22,896 nucleotides of DNA from a virus, in the IMG/VR virus record IMGVR_UViG_3300010318_000058, positions 1 through 22,896 of that record; one strand, written 5' to 3'. The notes beneath the pieces are model-generated. The model was not told the origin of the DNA. It searched no databases and saw nothing but the letters and a program-made list of their open reading frames with translations. Position numbers and translations under genes: made by a program. Positions 15,495-22,828 of the stretch are shown here, piece after piece (the first letter of the stretch is position 1; every line of letters begins with the position of its first letter).

Positions 15495-16148
15495 ATGAGT
15501 AAAACAAAAGAAGAACTTTTCACAGACTTTATAATACAAAATATGTCTTCTGGCGATGTATTGTATTTCAAGAAACCAAATGTTAACTCATTTTCTATAG
15601 TACAAGAGTTAAAATATGAAGAGACGGCTGTAGTTGGAAGAATGGATCCAATAACAAATTACACTAATACCATAAAAAAATATACTTTTGATATACTTCA
15701 ACAATTTGATGAAATGGATGGCAGAAATCTTTTCTTAATAAAATCAAAAAGTACAGATTCTTCCGAAATAAATAATGTATTTAAAAATGTGAAAAGTCTT
15801 GCTAATAATAATAACTCTGTAGATTTCGAAATGGGAACAAGTGACGTTGGTGAAGCGAACTTGTATAAGTTTTTATATCCTTCTTATAAACAAATAGATT
15901 CTTCGAGTGATTCTTATCATGTTAGTTCTGGTTTGTTTTTTCGTTTTAAATTAGCAAAAGCAGATGATCATGGAAAAGTTTGGCAAAAGGCTTATTGTAC
16001 TATAACTAATATGACGTGGCAATTTGAATCAAGCCAATTAACATCTCTTGTTGATAATTTGAAACCAAAAAATTTAAAAATTAATTTGCAAGGTTCTATA
16101 ATACATGAACACGTATCAAGAATATCTTCAAGAATTATAAAAAAATAG
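15495..16148 (+). CDS. Probable tube-baseplate junction protein
   Basis: 217 residues, starting 3 bases after the tape measure stop, with AGGATAATAA as ribosome site. It has no membrane segments. Landmarks include a VVGRMDPITNYTNTIKKYTF beta segment near residue 46, LFFRFKLAKADDHGKVWQKA near 146, and a closing KINLQGSIIHEHVSR. The pattern of a strand, a long loop and a terminal beta hairpin fits small tube-initiator or LysM-partner proteins. T4 places gene 48, whose product starts the tube, directly after tape measure gene 29, and the next gene here is LysM-like. The assignment rests on synteny and fold-type impression, not on a named motif. Confidence 0.45.
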   Translation: MSKTKEELFTDFIIQNMSSGDVLYFKKPNVNSFSIVQELKYEETAVVGRMDPITNYTNTIKKYTFDILQQFDEMDGRNLFLIKSKSTDSSEINNVFKNVKSLANNNNSVDFEMGTSDVGEANLYKFLYPSYKQIDSSSDSYHVSSGLFFRFKLAKADDHGKVWQKAYCTITNMTWQFESSQLTSLVDNLKPKNLKINLQGSIIHEHVSRISSRIIKK

Positions 16149-16157
16149 GTAAATAAA

Positions 16158-16502
16158 ATGACTTTTTCTAGAAATGACAATAGAAGGAAATTTAATAATA
16201 ATAATGATTTGTATAAACATATAAGAGATAAAAAGGAAATTAAATTTATTATTCAATATACAACTTTTCCTACAAGTAAAGATTTGGATATTGAAAAAAA
16301 GATAAAATATTTTGAATATGAGTGGAAAACAGAAGATAAATTTTACAAACTTGCACAAAAATACTATAATGATTCTAAATTATGGTGGATTATAGCCCAT
16401 TTTAATAATACGCCAACAGAGCATAATATTTCAATAGGACAAATAATTAAAATACCAGAATCTTTTAATTTAGAAGAAACACTAGAACTTTTAGGATATT
16501 AA
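16158..16502 (+). CDS. 53: LysM-containing baseplate wedge protein, gp53-like
   Basis: 114 residues. The C-terminal half is a LysM-type module: YEWKTEDKFYKLAQKYYNDS, then LWWIIAHFNNTPTEHNISIG, then QIIKIPES. It has the usual 'gD..y.LA..yy.....W..Ia..N......i..G..i.IP' order. Such modules occur in T4 gp53 and in baseplate proteins of many contractile tails, where they bind tail proteins rather than peptidoglycan. The N-terminal 40 residues are Lys/Arg/Asn-rich. The start is 9 bases after the previous stop with TAGGTAAATAAA upstream. It presumably links the hub to the wedges. The LysM-like recognition is firm; the gp53 equivalence is by context. Confidence 0.75.
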   Translation: MTFSRNDNRRKFNNNNDLYKHIRDKKEIKFIIQYTTFPTSKDLDIEKKIKYFEYEWKTEDKFYKLAQKYYNDSKLWWIIAHFNNTPTEHNISIGQIIKIPESFNLEETLELLGY

Positions 16503-16503
16503 T

Positions 16504-19089
16504 ATGTCTGACAACCCAACTGAAAAAAAAGAAAGTCCTGGAAATTTTCCCGAAAAAGATGAGGAAACAGATGTATCCTTAGAAGATTCTGATATTTTAG
16601 ATTGTGCTCTTGGTTTTTTTATAGATAAAATAGTTAATCTTAAAGATCGAAACCCAGTAACAGCGAGTTTTTCCCATTCAGTTAATGGTAAAGAAAATAT
16701 TTCTTTTGAAAATGCTTTTTCTAAAAGAGAGGGGATTCCAATAACTGAAAATGATTTTTTTAAAAATTATGAATCTAATACTTTGTTTCTTAACTCTTTA
16801 TATCCAAAAATAACTTTATATAAAACTTATTATAATATGAAAAATGGCAGGATTATTAGTTCAACAGATATACCGTTTAATTTAGAAGCGACATGGTCCA
16901 AGGATGGTGTCGTGAGAAATAAAATTGGATATGATACTAGAAATATAATTCAAAATATTTTGCAAAAAGGTGGCCCAGGTGGAGTAGGTATATCATCCTT
17001 TGAATGGACTTCGCAAGGAAAAAATGAAGGCAACTTAACTTTATATAAAGCAAAAATCAAATTTGTACTACAAAATATATCAGAAATGTCAGTGATTAGA
17101 GGAAGATCTGAAAACGGAATAGAAATAAGTTTATTAGATATGTTATATCAACATTCTTCGAAAAATCTATCTAAAGATTCAGTTGAAAAGTATAACGTAG
17201 AAGATTCTATAATAAAAGCAGTTATAGGCTGGCACACACCAGATCAATATAGTAAAATTAAAAATTATTTTCAAACTACACTAAGGTTATCTATGTATAA
17301 TCATACATTTAACTTTTTAGATAATGGAAAAGTAGAACTAACTGTAGAATTTACTGCTGGAATAGAAGGTTTAATATATGATAAAAATAAGATGAATATT
17401 TTAATTAACAGTGAAGCAGCCGTTATAAAAAAAGATATACAAATTTTACAATCAATGATTTTTATCAAAAACGAACAGGGTATAGGCCAGGGGTTTTATG
17501 ATATGTTCGACCAATATGATCCTATTGGAGAAACACCAGAATTGTTTGAAGAGAATGGATATAAAGCCAAAATCCCCCCAGGTTTGAGTAATAATTTGAA
17601 AGGTCTTTGGGACAGACGGGATTGGAAAGATGGCCTTGAAAAGATGTGGGACCACGCCACTGACCAATGGGGTAGTAACTGGATCGAGTCTCGTTTCGGT
17701 GAAGGTAGCCTTCTAAGGCGATTTGAAAGGGATTTTTTTGTAGAAAAATTACAGGAAAAATTAAGAGAGATAAGCAGATCATTTCTTATAAGCGTATTAG
17801 ATAAGTTAATACAAGAAAAAGCAGTTTATAGTATAGCTTTAGATGAAAAGAACTTTTCAATCTTAAGAGCTTTCGTATCTGTGAAAGAACTCTCACCAAA
17901 AAGATGGAAATCATTGATTGATAAAATAGGTCCCGTAGAAGTCGAAACTCCTCCAATTGAACCTGGCTCTTTTAAAGATGAGTTTGAATCTTCCTCCACG
18001 GCCCGATATTTTGGTTACAGTAATATTTTAGATACTGAAGATTTAAAAGAAGTAGTTACTGATTCTAAAGATAGTCTTTGGACTCCGATCGGTCAATTTC
18101 TTGGCATGACAGAAGATATAAAAAGGGCTCCTTTTATATTTCTAGGTGATTTTTTAAATGTTTGTTTAAAACAATCACTTCAAGAACGTAATGAAATAGA
18201 TTTATTTTTTTCTCCTTTTACTTATATAAAATATGATCAAAAACTCGCATTTTCTGTTGGCTCAACATATGAGTCAAAAAATGAACTAGGCAATATTGTT
18301 AAAAGAATAAATACTGATAGGTTACCTAGAGGTGTAACTTCTTTAGCAAATTTGCCAATCTCTTTTACCGCTTTATTTAAATGGTTTGAAGAAAGAATAG
18401 TTTCAAGAGAGGAAAAAAGCATGTCTTTAGGTGCATTCTTAGATAATATATTTTATCATTTATTGCCAATGTCAATTGGTAGTTCTCAAGCGCCGAATGC
18501 CCCAAAGCAAAATGTTGTAGTAAATAGAAAGTACTTTCAGACAACTAATAAAATAACAACAAATCCCACCATAGATATAGAAGAATTTGCTAAAATATAT
18601 AATAACAGAGAATCTAAAAAGCTAGAAAATAAATCTAATACATATTTTAATTTTTATTTTGGCTCAATAAAACAACATAGTAAGTTAGTTTTAAGGGGAA
18701 ATAAAAAAGAGGACGAACAGAGGGGTATTTTTCATTTGTATACTAACTCATCTCATGGATTTGTGAAAAATATAAAATTTAAAAGAGCGGATAATCCTCT
18801 TTTGGAAACTACAAATTTGATTTCTGCTATGGATAGTGCTGGTAATGAATATCTAAGACATCCATATAATGCAACCATAACAATGTTTGGAAATAATTTT
18901 TTTGAACCAGGAAGTTTAGTTTATATAGTTCCAAATTATATTGGCACAGATCTTTCAAATAATATATATTTTAAAATAGGGTTGGGTGGATATTATCGAA
19001 TATATGAAATAAAATCAAATATAAGTACAAATGGATACGAAACTGTTCTAGAGACTATTTGGGAAAGTTTTCCATATAAGGAGAAGTAA
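16504..19089 (+). CDS. Large baseplate hub-type structural protein
   Basis: 861 residues, one base after the previous stop; AGGA at about 16493. The N-terminal 25 residues are charged and disordered. Residues 255-300 read LRLSMYNHTFNFLDNGKVEL then TVEFTAGIEGL, a beta pattern recurring in phage hub proteins. The C-terminal 90 residues (YNATITMFGNNFFEPGSLVY, then GLGGYYRIYEIKSNI, then ETVLETIWESFP) resemble the end of hub or gp27-type proteins, where 'G...F.PG..v.v' and 'LG.GGYY.V..v.......Y.T.l' are common. It probably forms the central hub below the tube, by inference. A Trp-rich patch at about residues 362-406 has about 50% G+C, unlike its surroundings. The stop overlaps the next start (TAATG). 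Confidence 0.55.
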   Translation: MSDNPTEKKESPGNFPEKDEETDVSLEDSDILDCALGFFIDKIVNLKDRNPVTASFSHSVNGKENISFENAFSKREGIPITENDFFKNYESNTLFLNSLYPKITLYKTYYNMKNGRIISSTDIPFNLEATWSKDGVVRNKIGYDTRNIIQNILQKGGPGGVGISSFEWTSQGKNEGNLTLYKAKIKFVLQNISEMSVIRGRSENGIEISLLDMLYQHSSKNLSKDSVEKYNVEDSIIKAVIGWHTPDQYSKIKNYFQTTLRLSMYNHTFNFLDNGKVELTVEFTAGIEGLIYDKNKMNILINSEAAVIKKDIQILQSMIFIKNEQGIGQGFYDMFDQYDPIGETPELFEENGYKAKIPPGLSNNLKGLWDRRDWKDGLEKMWDHATDQWGSNWIESRFGEGSLLRRFERDFFVEKLQEKLREISRSFLISVLDKLIQEKAVYSIALDEKNFSILRAFVSVKELSPKRWKSLIDKIGPVEVETPPIEPGSFKDEFESSSTARYFGYSNILDTEDLKEVVTDSKDSLWTPIGQFLGMTEDIKRAPFIFLGDFLNVCLKQSLQERNEIDLFFSPFTYIKYDQKLAFSVGSTYESKNELGNIVKRINTDRLPRGVTSLANLPISFTALFKWFEERIVSREEKSMSLGAFLDNIFYHLLPMSIGSSQAPNAPKQNVVVNRKYFQTTNKITTNPTIDIEEFAKIYNNRESKKLENKSNTYFNFYFGSIKQHSKLVLRGNKKEDEQRGIFHLYTNSSHGFVKNIKFKRADNPLLETTNLISAMDSAGNEYLRHPYNATITMFGNNFFEPGSLVYIVPNYIGTDLSNNIYFKIGLGGYYRIYEIKSNISTNGYETVLETIWESFPYKEK

Positions 19090-20420
19090 TGAAAATTAAT
19101 AAAAATTTATCACCTTATCTTTCTTCTATAGCAGAAATTTATACAATAACTAATAAGGGCAAATTTTCTTCTTCCGAGACTTACAAGCAAGAAAAGATAT
19201 TTCAAAATTTAATGTATAATAAAGGTAAAAGCGATAGAATTGTAGATTTTGAAATAGAAAATTTAAAATATGGAAAAATAAATAATAATTTAATGTCTAT
19301 AGAACCAAACAATTCTTATTTTTCTTCTATAACAGAAGATGTGTATGTTTTAAATTTTGTGGCAGATGCATATAATGAGTTTATTACTAAATTGCAAATT
19401 TTAAAACAAGAAAAAATGATCCCTAAAGAAAGCCAGGTATACAAATTTGAGGCACAAAAAATTCCTTTTGGAACAGTTGACGATGAATATTATAAATATA
19501 TGAATAATCTTTATTCTTCTTTTTATGATTTTTTAGAATATTTTAAATATAATAATAAAATTAAAAATTTTGACAGTTTCATAAAAGCCTATATAGATTT
19601 TATAGAAATAAGAACTCCTCAATTTGTTTTTAATAAAAGTTCATTTATACAATCAAAATATTGTCCTAGATATTGTTCTGGCATGTTTATAGATTTATTA
19701 AAGATTGATATTAATGATGATCCTAAAAAAATAGATTTATTTTTTAAACCATTATTTAATTGTGTTTTACAAGATACATTTAATAGTATTTTTTTAAATT
19801 TAATTAAAGAATGTGGTTTTGTCCTCAATAAAGATATACCTTGGCAAATAGTAGCTGATCTCGATTCACCAAAAATGAAATTTCATTTTTATAAAAGATT
19901 CAAAGATATTATACCACAAAATCAAATGCCATTACAACTATCATCTTTAAAATATGAAGAAAATATAGAAAGTTTAGAGAAATTTGACTTAAAGAGTTTT
20001 ATATCTTCAGAAAAAAATATTGACATTTTTAAAATTACAGATTATAAAGATATTGATAATTTAAAAATATTAATGGTTAGGATGTATAATCAATATTGTT
20101 TATCTGTTGAAAAAGCAGTAGAAAAAAAAGTTATAAAAAATAATAATATATTTGAAATACAAGAAAAAGTAACAGAACTAGATTTTATTTCAGAAGATGC
20201 CTTATTAAATCAAAAAATAGACTATATGTGGATTAGATTTTATACTTTTTTAAAAGGTAGAGAAAATAGTGTTTCATGGAACCAATCTAAGTTTGAAGAT
20301 ATAAATACAAAATTTATGAGCATCTTTAAAGGACTTGACATCCGAGCCGCAATGAAGTATCTTCAGTCAGAGATCACTTCGGATCGTAAAAATCTTAAAC
20401 AAAGAAATTTCTTCTTTTAA
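19089..20420 (+). CDS. Structural protein of unknown function, baseplate region
   Basis: 443 residues, starting within the TAATG overlap with the hub gene, preceded by AAGGAG; clearly one operon. Very A/T-rich, with many Lys, Asn, Ile, Phe and Tyr. Visible segments: VLNFVADAYNEFITKLQILK near residue 87, FDSFIKAYIDFIEIRTPQFV near 162, a CPRYC motif near 193, NKDIPWQIVADLDSPKMKFH near 247, and a C-terminus ending LKQRNFFF after FKGLDIRAAMKYLQSEI. The 'GF....PW.ivaDl.S..M' segment is one I associate with large conserved virion proteins of marine T4-like phages, without a known role. The position after the hub suggests a baseplate or fibre-network component. No catalytic motif is seen. Confidence 0.6.
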   Translation: MKINKNLSPYLSSIAEIYTITNKGKFSSSETYKQEKIFQNLMYNKGKSDRIVDFEIENLKYGKINNNLMSIEPNNSYFSSITEDVYVLNFVADAYNEFITKLQILKQEKMIPKESQVYKFEAQKIPFGTVDDEYYKYMNNLYSSFYDFLEYFKYNNKIKNFDSFIKAYIDFIEIRTPQFVFNKSSFIQSKYCPRYCSGMFIDLLKIDINDDPKKIDLFFKPLFNCVLQDTFNSIFLNLIKECGFVLNKDIPWQIVADLDSPKMKFHFYKRFKDIIPQNQMPLQLSSLKYEENIESLEKFDLKSFISSEKNIDIFKITDYKDIDNLKILMVRMYNQYCLSVEKAVEKKVIKNNNIFEIQEKVTELDFISEDALLNQKIDYMWIRFYTFLKGRENSVSWNQSKFEDINTKFMSIFKGLDIRAAMKYLQSEITSDRKNLKQRNFFF

Positions 20421-20427
20421 GGGTCAG

Positions 20428-21609
20428 ATGTCATTTGTATTATTAGATAGTAAAGATTGGTGTAAAGGTATTTACGAAAAAGGAAATTTGCATTTTGAAA
20501 AAATGCCAACAGACTTATCATCAACATGGAAATATTCTCCATGTTTGAGTGATAGAGAAGTTGTCTATGCCTCATTATATGCCCAAGGAAGAAGCATAGA
20601 TGAAGTATGTCCTTTATCATTAAAGCAAGAGTGGGATTCCAGAAAGCAGAAACTTTCTGCTTTTCATAAATCATTTAAGAAAGCAAAAATTGATTTAAAT
20701 CAAACATGTTTTTATGACTTAGTTCCACAGCAATTTTTGTTAGAACTTTGCGAAACAAAAACAAAGATAATAGATCACGTTATAGAAACTTTTGAAAAAC
20801 CAAAAAATTATGATTTGCTACTTGAAACTGAAAAAGTAATAGAACAAATATCTAATCAAAAATTGAACATAGATCTATCTTTGTTACTGCAGGAAGTTCA
20901 TAAAAACAGGACAAGAACAATCTTGCAAAGGTTGAATAAAGCATCGTTATATATAAAATATAATTTATTCGGCTCTAAAACAGGCAGATTAACAACAAGA
21001 ACTGGAACTTTTCCTATTTTAAATTTGGATAAAAATTATAAATCAATAATAAAGCCGGTAAATGATTTATTTATCGAATTAGATTTCAATGCAGCAGAAG
21101 TTAGAGTTCTATTAGGCCTTAGTGGAGAACAGCAGCCACAAGAAGATATCCACGAATGGAACGCTAAAAGGTTAGGATGTTCAAGAGAAGAAGCTAAAAG
21201 AGATATATTTGCATGGCTTTATGGTTCTAGTAAAGTTGAATCATCAAAGTTTGAAAGTTTATTTAATCTTAACAAAATAATGCAATCAAAATATGATGGT
21301 GATTATGTAGAAAGTTTATATGGAAGAAAAATAAAATCGGATTCTTTTCATAGTCTAAATTATTTAGTACAAAGTAGCACATCAGAATTGGTATTAGAAC
21401 AAATGATAAAAATAAATAAAATTTTAAAAAACAAAAAAAGTTTTATAAGTTTTATAGTGCATGATTCAATTGTGATAGATTTATCAAAAGAGGATAAAAG
21501 TTTGGTACAGGATTTAGTAGATACTTTTACTAAAACTAAACTAGGAGACTTTCCGGTTAATATTTCAATAGGAAAAGATTATGGAAATTTAAGGAAAATA
21601 AAATGTTAA
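20428..21609 (+). CDS. Family A DNA polymerase, polymerase domain only
   Basis: 393 residues; AAGGG stands just before the ATG. Pol I motifs in order: SKTGRLTTRTG (183-193); motif A IELDFNAAEVR with catalytic Asp219, Glu224 and Arg226; DIHEWNAKRLG; motif B REEAKRDIFAWLYG with Arg253, Lys257, Phe261, Tyr265 and Gly266 equivalent to R754/K758/F762/Y766/G767 of E. coli Pol I; NYLVQSSTSELVLEQM; and motif C IVHDSIVID with His345 and catalytic Asp346. Ser347 replaces the usual Glu of HDE. Both metal-binding Asp residues are present, so it should be active. Residues 1-150 carry no recognisable 3'-5' or 5'-3' exonuclease motifs (no DxE of ExoI or DEDD set), so proofreading would need another protein. 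The neighbours are a structural gene before and a MazG-like gene overlapping by 7 bases after. T4 uses a family B polymerase instead. Confidence 0.9.
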   Translation: MSFVLLDSKDWCKGIYEKGNLHFEKMPTDLSSTWKYSPCLSDREVVYASLYAQGRSIDEVCPLSLKQEWDSRKQKLSAFHKSFKKAKIDLNQTCFYDLVPQQFLLELCETKTKIIDHVIETFEKPKNYDLLLETEKVIEQISNQKLNIDLSLLLQEVHKNRTRTILQRLNKASLYIKYNLFGSKTGRLTTRTGTFPILNLDKNYKSIIKPVNDLFIELDFNAAEVRVLLGLSGEQQPQEDIHEWNAKRLGCSREEAKRDIFAWLYGSSKVESSKFESLFNLNKIMQSKYDGDYVESLYGRKIKSDSFHSLNYLVQSSTSELVLEQMIKINKILKNKKSFISFIVHDSIVIDLSKEDKSLVQDLVDTFTKTKLGDFPVNISIGKDYGNLRKIKC

Positions 21610-21920
21610 TAAGGGACAATGTTGGAAAAACTTTATCTGAAGCACTAAAGAATGTTCAAGATAAAGATTTTGAAATAATAAAATTGCAAACAAATCAAGA
21701 TTTTTTTGAAGCATTAATTAGCAAAATAAAAAGTGAGATAGAAATTCTAGAAAAAACAAAATCACTAGATAGTTTAGCAGAAATAATAGAGTTAGTTGAT
21801 TGGATCAATATTTCTCTAGGACTGACAAATGTTTCTAATCTAATAGAAAGTAGAGCAGAAAAATTAGGTTTGTATTGGGAAAAATATTATATTAAAGATA
21901 AAATAGGAAAACCTGAATGA
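21603..21920 (+). CDS. MazG-like / phosphoribosyl-ATP pyrophosphohydrolase-type protein
   Basis: 105 residues; the start overlaps the polymerase stop by 7 bases, with AAGG upstream. The layout LIRDNVGKTLSEAL, FFEALISKIKSEIEILEKTK, SLAEIIELVDWI and ESRAEKLGLYWEKYYI follows small phage and bacterial PRA-PH/MazG proteins ('K.vRD.i', 'L..KL.EE..E', 'eElaDvlEv', 'K....GgF...i.L'). These all-alpha enzymes hydrolyse (d)NTPs to monophosphates. The metal-binding pattern is degenerate: the first EExxE is seen as SEIEILE and the second EExxD as IELVD. Activity is therefore uncertain. Sharing a unit with a polymerase suggests a nucleotide-pool or ppGpp-type role, as proposed for other phage MazG proteins. 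It overlaps the next gene by ATGA. Confidence 0.6.
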   Translation: MLIRDNVGKTLSEALKNVQDKDFEIIKLQTNQDFFEALISKIKSEIEILEKTKSLDSLAEIIELVDWINISLGLTNVSNLIESRAEKLGLYWEKYYIKDKIGKPE

Positions 21921-22723
21921 TAAGCGTGATAGGTATTGGTAATACAGGATGCAAAATAGTAGATATACTTTCTGCATACAATTATTATCACGTATTTAAA
22001 ATCGATGAAGGTCTAAATATAAAAAAACAAAAAACTGCTGAAGAATATGAAAAGAAATGTCCTTCATTTAAAAAAAATTTTTCATCTTTTTCAGAAAAAG
22101 TATGTGTTTTTTTAAACTGTTCTGGAAATATTTCTGGCATTTCACTTAAAGTATTAAAGCAACTTAAAAATAAAGATTTAAATGTAATATGTATTATCAC
22201 AGATCCATCTCTTTTATCTACGACTGGAAAAATACATCAGAATCTTGTAAAAGGAGTCTTGCAAGAATACGCAAGATCTGGTTTGCTAAAAAAACTCTAT
22301 TTGATAGATAATCAATGCATAGAATCTTTAATAGGCGACGTTTCTCTTTCAGAATATTATCAAAAAATAAACGAAATAATAGCTTATACATTTCATACTA
22401 TGATGTTTTTTGAAAACACTAAGCCTCTTCTTTCTTCAAGAGAAGAAAAATCTGATATTTCAAGAATAAGCACATTTGGAATTTTAGATTCTCAAAGAAA
22501 TAAAAAACTTTTTTATAATATGAAAGAAGTTAGATTTGAAAAATATTATTATTCAAAATCAAAAAATGAAATAGAACAAAATAAAAAAATATTACAACAA
22601 ATAAAAGAAGATCTTGCAGAAGAAGAAAATATAAGTAAATCTTTTTCTATATTTGAATCTGAAACTCAAGATCAAAATACATACATAGAACTAACAACTC
22701 ACATAGTTCAGAATTCTGTATGA
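21917..22723 (+). CDS. Tubulin/FtsZ-like protein (diverged), unknown function
   Basis: 268 residues, starting in an ATGA overlap with the MazG-like gene. The protein opens with a Rossmann-type strand and glycine loop, ISVIGIGNTGCKIVDIL. Then comes VCVFLNCSGNISGISLKVLK (residues 62-81), at the place of the tubulin signature GGGTGTG loop; a strand VICIITDPS; a helix VKGVLQEYARSGLL; LYLIDNQCIESLIGD (127-141), like the FtsZ 'vIviPN..Ll' segment; and YYQKINEIIAYTFHTMMFF, like the helix H7 entry with its conserved Asn. The order and spacing suggest the GTPase domain of a tubulin/FtsZ relative without a clear NxDxxD T7 loop or full C-terminal domain. The last 60 residues are a Glu/Lys/Gln coiled-coil-like helix and an acidic tail. 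I recall similar sequences as conserved hypotheticals in marine T4-like phages. Fold by inference; function unknown. Confidence 0.5.
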   Translation: MISVIGIGNTGCKIVDILSAYNYYHVFKIDEGLNIKKQKTAEEYEKKCPSFKKNFSSFSEKVCVFLNCSGNISGISLKVLKQLKNKDLNVICIITDPSLLSTTGKIHQNLVKGVLQEYARSGLLKKLYLIDNQCIESLIGDVSLSEYYQKINEIIAYTFHTMMFFENTKPLLSSREEKSDISRISTFGILDSQRNKKLFYNMKEVRFEKYYYSKSKNEIEQNKKILQQIKEDLAEEENISKSFSIFESETQDQNTYIELTTHIVQNSV

Positions 22724-22738
22724 TCAGCTTCGGGTCGC

Positions 22739-22767
22739 TTGACAAGTTAAACGATCTGTGCTAGAAT
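22739..22767 (+). promoter_or_regulatory. Strong sigma-70 type promoter
   Basis: TTGACA (22739-22744), a 17-base spacer, then TAGAAT (22762-22767), with TGC just before it giving an extended -10. The expected transcription start is about 22774. It lies in the 105-base gap after the tubulin-like gene and drives the probable ssDNA-binding protein gene, as an early or middle host-type promoter. Confidence 0.85.
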
Positions 22768-22772
22768 GCAAT

Positions 22773-22820
22773 GGATCGCAAGATCCCAACAACAACTCGC
22801 CCGAGAAGGGTGTAACGGAG
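22773..22820 (+). promoter_or_regulatory. Structured 5' leader with two hairpins before the gp32-like gene
   Basis: GGATC-GCAA-GATCC (22773-22786) forms a 5-pair stem with a GNRA tetraloop at the very 5' end of the predicted transcript. CGCCC-GAGAA-GGGTG (22798-22812, one G-T pair) forms a second stem just before the ribosome site GGAG (22817-22820). T4 gene 32 mRNA is known to be autoregulated through a 5' structure and an unstructured operator over the start. A similar role here is an inference. Confidence 0.45.
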
Positions 22821-22828
22821 AAAAAACA

